From positions 266,590,572 through 266,654,571 of the forward strand of contig NC_079147.1 of NCBI RefSeq assembly GCF_945859685.1: DNA of 64,000 nt, given 5' to 3'. Below, in pieces: positions 58,101-64,000 of the stretch. This stretch comes from Eupeodes corollae (taxonomy: Eukaryota > Arthropoda > Insecta > Diptera > Syrphidae). How positions within the stretch are numbered: the stretch's first letter is position 1; the number at the start of each line of letters is the position of its first letter. The translations under genes were made by a program, and so were the position numbers. The notes beneath the pieces are model-generated. The model searched no databases. It saw only the letters and a program-made list of their open reading frames with translations, and was not told the origin of the DNA.

Positions 58101-60263
58101 AAAATAAAAACAATAGTAAAAATATGGATAATTTCTTTCATTCGTTTGCGAAGTTCATATTTTATCGGTTTTCTTGTCCCCACTATTGTGTTCTTCAATT
58201 CTGACACTTCTTTAAAAATAAAATACCATAGTCTAAAGTGCCCAAGAAATCATCAATATGACATAAAAATGCTTCTTTGAGATAGACACTTTCGATCATA
58301 TAAAACCTGTAAGCTCATAAGTTATAACTTAAGGTCTTGTCGATTCAATATACATAGATTACTTTTTGTTTTGTTATTTATTTAAATTTAAAATATGGAG
58401 TAACAAGTATTCTCATAACTTTAACTGCTTTCTAGGAGGTCGTTTGGATTAATCAAAAGTTTATTCATTTCGAACCCATAATTATACCTTAATGAGTCAT
58501 TTTATCAAATTAGTTAATGTCACCTATAGGTTTTTAAATCTATAACATCTTAAAAACCGTTCTAGATATCATTCAGTTCTTAAGAAATTTGTCTCATTTT
58601 TCAATTTAAATTTTAAAGTCATTTAAAAGTAGTTAATTTTTTATTTTAAATAGCAATAAAACTACGAATTTCCATCTTTACCATATTATTAAGCCCCTGT
58701 TTGAAATTTCTCAAGAATTAACAAAAATCAAATGTATTTAGGTCACTACTGTTTTAAACATCAAGTGTGATGTTTTAGGGGCAAAAAATTCAACCTTTAG
58801 GTAAAATATCTAACTTGGTGGCTTCAATAAAAAATCCTATTAAAATTATCCAATTTGAAACAGGTGTGTTTATTATTATTTTATTTTATGATCACACGCT
58901 ACACATTTACAAAATAACACACACAAAATATTAAATAATAAAATCTTAAGATTACATCGAAATCTAATAAAATATTCTTTTATATAAATTTATTTATATT
59001 CTCATTCGTGCACAATAATTGGGCGTTAAAAATGTTTTGTTATTATTGTCTGATGGTCAAATTCATTAGATTTTACTCTCGTATATATCTTGAATATTTT
59101 ATTATTTATCATTATCAATTTTATATAAAAAGATTTGAGAAAAATAAAACCGTGAAATTCTTCTTCCCTGTTGGTTCTTATTCAACATTCTTAAGCTAAG
59201 TTTCAACTTATCTCAGATTGCATTTGATATTGAAATTATAAAGAGAACCGAAGTAGTTAAAAAGGTTTATTTCTTAACAATTTAATAGGCAATATAGATA
59301 GGATAAGAATTGGATTAAAATAATAATAGACCGACATCAAGTGGAACGAATTAAATTTTATTTAGATCGAATTTTATTGAAAAATCGTCTTTTTACATGG
59401 AAAACGAATATTTTGGGATTTTATACTTAAATGACATTTTAATGTGTGGATTTCTGGAGTAATTCCTAAATTTATTGCAGTTACTTTTTAGTAATTTATT
59501 TAATTCAATTTATTTAATTTAAATTTTGTAGAAGAAGGAGATTTTCAATTAGTTCTGTGAATCTTTTCTATTTTCTTGTACCAAAAAACTCAATGTTTGT
59601 TGCTATTCGTTTATAATAAAATATTTATAAATGTATTGAAACCTTTGTTAGCCAAAGAAAGATCAAGGAGATTGCTGATTAACTTAAGTATAACTTTCTA
59701 TAATCCATAACTTGACTAATTAATTTATTAATAGTGATAATAAAAATATTGCCATAATCAATGTTTTCTATATTTATAAAATTAATATTTATAAATTATC
59801 TATTCGATAATTTTAGATGCTGTTCAGACAGACAAAATTAGATTTGTTTCTTTTTTAGGGAGTGCTCGATTTTACTTATATTTTATTTGAAACAAGTTTC
59901 TCTATTTTGTATTATTTGATAACAATTCTTCTACGTTTGAGTATAAAATTTGGAAAGATTAATTTTTATTGTTCATTAAATTTCTTGTTTGACTAATTTA
60001 GAGTTGTTGTCTTTTTATTTTCAATTCCTTTTTTAGTGGTAGTTTTTATTATGGGATAGAAACACACGTTGCCTTGTCAATGGCCTTATCGATCAAAACT
60101 TCAAGACTTAAAGAAATAAAAAGCAAAAAAAAAGCCCTAAAAAATTCGGATGAGATTGAATTGTATTTTAATTGTCAATCAATTTACTACGTTTATTATA
60201 TCATTCATTAAATTAAAAAGAAATATGTTTAGTGTTCAAAATTTGTAAAAAGAGAAAACTATT
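58101..60263. other. Very AT-rich DNA, no gene seen
   Basis: Short frames only (such as 59008-59199), with composition expected by chance. Confidence 0.4.
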
Positions 60264-60611
60264 ATTAACTTCACATTGGTTATTCCAATAGGTCGAATTT
60301 TGTCGAATTGAAAATTTTGATATTTCTTGACGTTTCAAGGTCCCTAGAATCTATGTAAATGAATTGCAAGAAAATGTTTGCGTGTGCGTATGTACATACG
60401 TTCGTACTTTCATACAACTGTACGTTCGTCTTCCATATCTCAAGAACCAGTACAGATATCGACTTCAAATATTTTATATTTTTCAGGTACTAACATTGAA
60501 TTTCAAAAAACTTGAGTGGGTGTTCTTTAACTACAGCAATTTAAAAAAAAAGTGAGTTGGTTGACAATAAACATCTTAGGAACCAATAACGTAGCAACTT
60601 CAATTAAATTT
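60264..60611 (+). mobile_element. HINE repeat, copy E, truncated leader only
   Basis: A diverged 5-prime end is followed by gacgtttcaaggtccctaga and tctcaagaaccagtacagat. It stops at cttcaattaaatttt, where copy D begins head-to-tail. Confidence 0.6.
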
Positions 60612-61489
60612 TTAACTTCCCATAGGAAGTTATTGCTATGGGTCTGATTTGTAGAATAGAAAAATTTGTCATTTCTCGAGGTTTTTTAGAAAGATGTCAG
60701 TGCGTTCGTGTATACGTACCCTCGTACGTCATAACGTCCGTACGTTCGCGACGTTATTTTCGTCGTCCATAGCTCAAGAACCAGAAGAGATATCGACTTC
60801 AAATAAATTTTGTTATACAAATAATAATGCAGAAAGATGCAAAAAGGGGGTTCAAGAAAAAAAATTCGTGGGTGTTTTTTTTACCATAGAGGTTTAAAAA
60901 AGGTGAAAATTTTGGTTAAAATATCTCACGAACCGATGACGCTAGAGATTTGAATTAAATTTTATATTTTATATCGTTACCAGTATGTTTTTGGAAACAA
61001 ATCCAATTAACGTTTTTTTTTAATAAATCAAAAAAACTGAAAAAAATGGCAACTTGAAAATTGTACGAATACAAAATTATTTCATCTCCAAAACAATTTT
61101 TTGCAACGAAGAATCATCTGGTAAAACTTTGAGAAAAATCGAAGAGACAGTTTTTTTCATAAGAATAAATACCTAAAAAAACATTACTGAAAGTTGGTAA
61201 AAATTGTTTCACGACTCAAATATCTTTTCAAAACTTTGACATATTGGCTTTGAACTACTTTTTTTCTTTGAAAACATATTGTTGTCAACATTCGGTAAAA
61301 TTTTGAGAAAAATTGAATAGACAAAAAATGAAAACCTAAAAAAAAAAACAATATAATATTCGTAAAAATTTACTTTCAGCTCAAATAGCTTTTCAAAAAT
61401 TAAAAATATTGTCTTCAAAATTTTTGTATTTCACAGAAAATATTGTTTTTGATATTTAGTAGTTTTTTTTTATAAAAATCCAACAGTCC

Positions 61490-63365
61490 TTAATTACTTA
61501 CTTAAGGTGGAGCTACAGTCCTGTGTGAACTAGGGCATCATCCAACAAACTTCTTCATCTAGCTTGGTCACTAGCTATATGTCTCCAGTTTCGTGCTCCA
61601 AGTTTAGCGAGGTCACTTTCCACTTGTGCCCGCCACCTGATCCGCAGTCTTCCTCTACTGCGCTGTCCTATGAGTGTGGATTCGAAGACTGACCTAACCA
61701 TCTTAGTCGTTGGACTTTTACCCTTCTGGCTAAGTCTAAGTCGCTGTACAGCCCGTACAGCTCGTCGTTCCATCTTTTCCCCCATTCCCCTTTGATGCAT
61801 ACAGGACCGTATATCACACGAAGAACTTTTCTCTCAAAATGACCCAAGGTGCTATCATTCGCTTTTGTCATAGTCCATGCTTCTGCACCGTATAGCAGGA
61901 CTGGGATGATAGAGCGACACTTTGGTCCCTCGAGAGAGGCCTTTACCACTCAATTGCTTTCTTAGTCCAAAGAAACGGCGGTTAGCAAAAGTTATTCTGC
62001 GTTTGATCTCAGCGCTGGTTTTGTTTTTTGCGTTCACAGCGGAGCCTAGGTAGACTATTGTGACGTTTTGACCAAGACGTCTGTGTTGTATGTCCTTTGT
62101 TGACGACAGCATGTGCTTTGTTTTGCCCTCAAATCAAATCAAATGGGGTGGCGCAACAGTCCGTTGTGAACCAGGGCCTAGTGACTTACAACTCTCAACC
62201 ATTCCTGTGTGCGAGTACTGTTGTGAGGAATGGAAGGGACCTACAATTTAAGGCCGAATCCGAACGGCTAGTTTGAGAAAGCACTTTTTCATGACAAGAA
62301 TTACTCTTGAAGGATTTGTCAATTCCTCGCAAGAGGCAGTACCCGCGAAAATTATTTTTTTTTTTTTTTTAATTAAGATTGAACCCAAGACCCCTTGCAT
62401 GACAGTCCAACGCACTAACCATCATGCCACGGGTACTACTTTGTTTTGTCCTCATTAAACGTTAAACAAATTTTTGCCGCTTATGCCACAATACTCACAA
62501 AGGCCCCATTGACATCACGCTGAGTTCTTTCGATTATGTCAATGTCATCAGCATATGCCAGTAATTGGACCAACTTTAGAAAGATAGTGCCTCTAATGTT
62601 GACGTGTGAGCCCTGCGCTATTCTTTCAAGCACGATGTTAAAAAAATCACATGACGGCGCATCACCTTGTCTAAAACCTTTTTTGACATCGAAAGGTTCT
62701 GTTAAGTTGTTTCCAACCTTTATGGAGCAGCGTGAATTCTCCATGGTCATACTGCACAAATGGACGAGTTTGGCGGGGATGCCAAAACTAGACATGGCTC
62801 TATACAGCTCGTCCCTGTATATGCTGTCATATGCGGCCTTGAAATCGATGAAAAGATGGTGGGTGTCGATTTGGTGTTCTTGTTTTTTTGCAGAATCTGC
62901 CGCAATGTGAATATTTGATGGACTGTGGGCTTTCCTGGTCTTAAACCACACTGATAGGGACCTATTACGTTGTTGACGATGGGCTTAAGACGTTCACATA
63001 TTACGGCAGAGAAGATTTAGTAGGCGATGTTAAGTAGACTGATTCCTCTGGTGCAGTTTAGGGGGTCTCCTTCATCGGGCATGCTTTCTTCCGACCATAT
63101 CTTACAGATAAGTTGGCGCATGCTCCTAACCAACTTATCTCCAGCTGCTTTCAAGACCTCGGCATTCAAGCCAACTGCTCCAGCGTCTTTATTAGATTGT
63201 TGGCTTTTATCGTCTATGTTTAATGGATCATCTTGCCTGACAGCGGAATTCAGTTCGTCGTCGCCGTTATATAGTCTGCAGAAGTGGTCCTTCCATATCC
63301 TCAGCATTGACTGCGGTTCCACTATGTTGTTTCCACTTTCGTCTTTGCAGAAAGAATTTGCAATG
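61490..63365 (-). mobile_element. RTE retrotransposon inside HINE copy D
   Basis: Minus strand, 3-prime tail at 61490-61517 (acttacttaag then gtggagctacagtcc on plus). Readable: SMLRIWKDHFCRLYNGDDEL (63300), THHLFIDFKAAYDSIYRDEL (motif A, 62850), FGIPAKLVHLCSMTM, KGFRQGDAPSCDFFNIVLE (motif B, 62680) and LLAYADDIDIIERTQRD (motif C intact, 62540). After a SINE, MLSSTKDIQHRRLGQNVTI, EIKRRITFANRRFFGLRKQL, IPVLLYGAEAWTMTKAN, IYGPVCIKGEWG and KVQRLRWLGQ follow, down to LGARNWRHIASD near 61565. The endonuclease is missing (5-prime truncated near 63360). Frame breaks exist, but the RT core is well kept, so the insertion is fairly recent. Confidence 0.87.
62131..62438 (-). mobile_element. tRNA-derived SINE, copy 2, inside the RTE
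   Basis: Nearly identical to the copy at 37845-38156 over most of its length. A box is at 62421-62407; the B box reads ggttcaatc, and about 15 bp just after it (the acceptor side, ggtggcacaggcagg on plus in copy 1) is deleted. The tail is (CAAAT)n followed by ggggtggcgcaacagtcc on plus. Target duplication: ctttgttttgccctc (62116-62130) and ctttgttttgtcctc (62439-62453), one mismatch in 15. Removing it restores the RTE frame (NEDKTK.MLSS). Confidence 0.92.
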
Positions 63366-63484
63366 CGAAAATTTGGTAAAAACTAATGCTCGGTTCTTGA
63401 TATCTCCGAAATTAATTTAAGCAAGAAAAATCGAGAGACGGGATGGGAAGTTATCAGTGTGGGTCGCATCCTAACCTCTTTATT

Positions 63485-63625
63485 TAATATGATTTCTGAC
63501 ATATGGCCGCAACGGTTGGATAAGGTGTAGTCTAATCTGGTGGTCCAATTTTCGATGCATTTGCCCAACCTTTTTGGCCGTATATCAGACGTCAGTCTAT
63601 TTATGCAAAAATACCAAACCACACT
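63485..63625 (-). pseudogene. Mariner-like transposase C-terminal fragment 1
   Basis: Minus strand: LTSDIRPKRLGKCIENWTTR, LDYTLSNRCGHMSEIIL. This is the extreme C-terminus seen in a large insect DDE (IS630/Tc1/mariner-type) transposase group (ML.KV..NWT.R......RG.HM.EIIFK). It stops exactly at the HINE copy D boundary, so the HINE inserted at or near the end of this gene. Confidence 0.6.
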
Positions 63626-63845
63626 TTAAAGAAATCACTTCACAGTTACCAATATGACCCCTTTTTAAAAAAGTTTTTCCAATTTAAAAAAAAAACATCT
63701 GTTGTGACAAACAATCCCTAAAAATTTTAAATTATTAAAAAAAGTTGAAAAAGTTGAAACTTAATAACAATAATATTATAAAAACTTCGTGCATCAAACA
63801 ATAGAACAATAGAAAATTCAAAAAAATTAAAAACTTTATTTGAAT
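63626..63845. other. AT-rich spacer
   Basis: No coding; several A runs. Confidence 0.4.
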
Positions 63846-63870
63846 CGATAGTAGGTACAGTCCATACGAT

Positions 63871-64000
63871 TTAATGTTTGAAGATTATTTCATGCAATTA
63901 TTGACCTTGAATGCGCCTTAAATGGTAAATCCGCTTAGTCCAATTTTGGCATACTCTTTCTCTAAATGCTGCAATGTTGTCTTCCAATGCGTCAATTGAA
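63871..64000 (-). pseudogene. Mariner-like transposase C-terminal fragment 2, runs off the window
   Basis: Minus strand: SIDALEDNIAAFRERVCQNW, TKRIYHLRRIQGQ, stop, LHEIIFKH, stop at 63871. Same family signature as the fragment at 63.5 kb but a different member (CQNWTKR..HLRR versus IENWTTRLDY). It is interrupted by an in-frame stop near 63900. Upstream coding would lie beyond position 64000. Confidence 0.65.

Larger units (their letters stand above)
60612..63484 (+). mobile_element. HINE repeat, copy D, split by an RTE
   Basis: Left part 60612-61490: hairpin aacttcccataggaagtt, leader and about two tandem units, up to aaaatccaacagtcc. Right part 63366-63484: aatttggtaaaaact, then ggatgggaagttatcagtgt and gggtcgcatcc. 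The two parts are contiguous in copy B (48340-48470), which fixes the RTE insertion point. Confidence 0.75.

Overview
The window looks like an AT-rich, gene-poor stretch of an insect nuclear genome. A fly (Diptera) is most likely, judging by the mixture of RTE-type and other non-LTR retrotransposons, a PIF/Harbinger element with a MADF-BESS partner protein, DINE-1/Helentron-like repeats and a tRNA-derived SINE. I cannot name the species. I see no intact host protein-coding gene, rRNA, functional tRNA or CRISPR array. Nearly every coding-like stretch is a decayed mobile element.

Layout: 0.15-3.2 kb holds two LINE fragments on the minus strand. 3.2-8.6 kb is unannotated DNA with a 14 x 16-bp minisatellite. 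8.7-14 kb holds LINE and RTE pieces and a 1.8-kb insertion with LTR-like features. 16.8-19.6 kb holds an RTE (minus) and a LINE (plus). 22.1-25.2 kb holds an interspersed repeat and a PIF/Harbinger element whose transposase and MADF-BESS genes lie on opposite strands with interleaved exons. 25.6-27.7 kb holds a Helentron-like (HINE) repeat and a LINE. 31.5-36.2 kb holds a LINE that hosts both a 2-kb TIR transposon and a 363-bp MITE. 37.8-38.2 kb holds a SINE with a perfect 14-bp target duplication. 41.8-44.8 kb holds HINE remnants and a second PIF/Harbinger-like element enclosing pieces of two convergent host genes, one recognisable as the mitochondrial F1 assembly factor ATPAF2/ATP12. 45.4-48.5 kb holds a LINE and HINE copies. 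52-58.1 kb is an RTE split by a Mutator-like element, itself split by a HINE. 60.3-64 kb is a nested stack: HINE, RTE within it, SINE within the RTE, all next to mariner-like transposase remnants.

The elements depend on one another in visible ways. The SINE carries the same 3-prime tail as the RTE LINEs, which suggests it was moved by RTE machinery. The HINEs are non-autonomous and no Rep/helicase source is present here. The small MITE has PIF-like ends and a TAA target duplication. Several insertions sit inside other elements, so the order of arrival can be read and empty sites can be inferred.

Between the elements are islands of more balanced composition (about 6.8-8.3, 14.7-15.8, 20.7-21.4, 28.7-31.3, 38.6-41.4 and 48.9-50.1 kb). 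They show no coding or transposon signature and may be intergenic or intronic regulatory DNA of a nearby gene outside the window.
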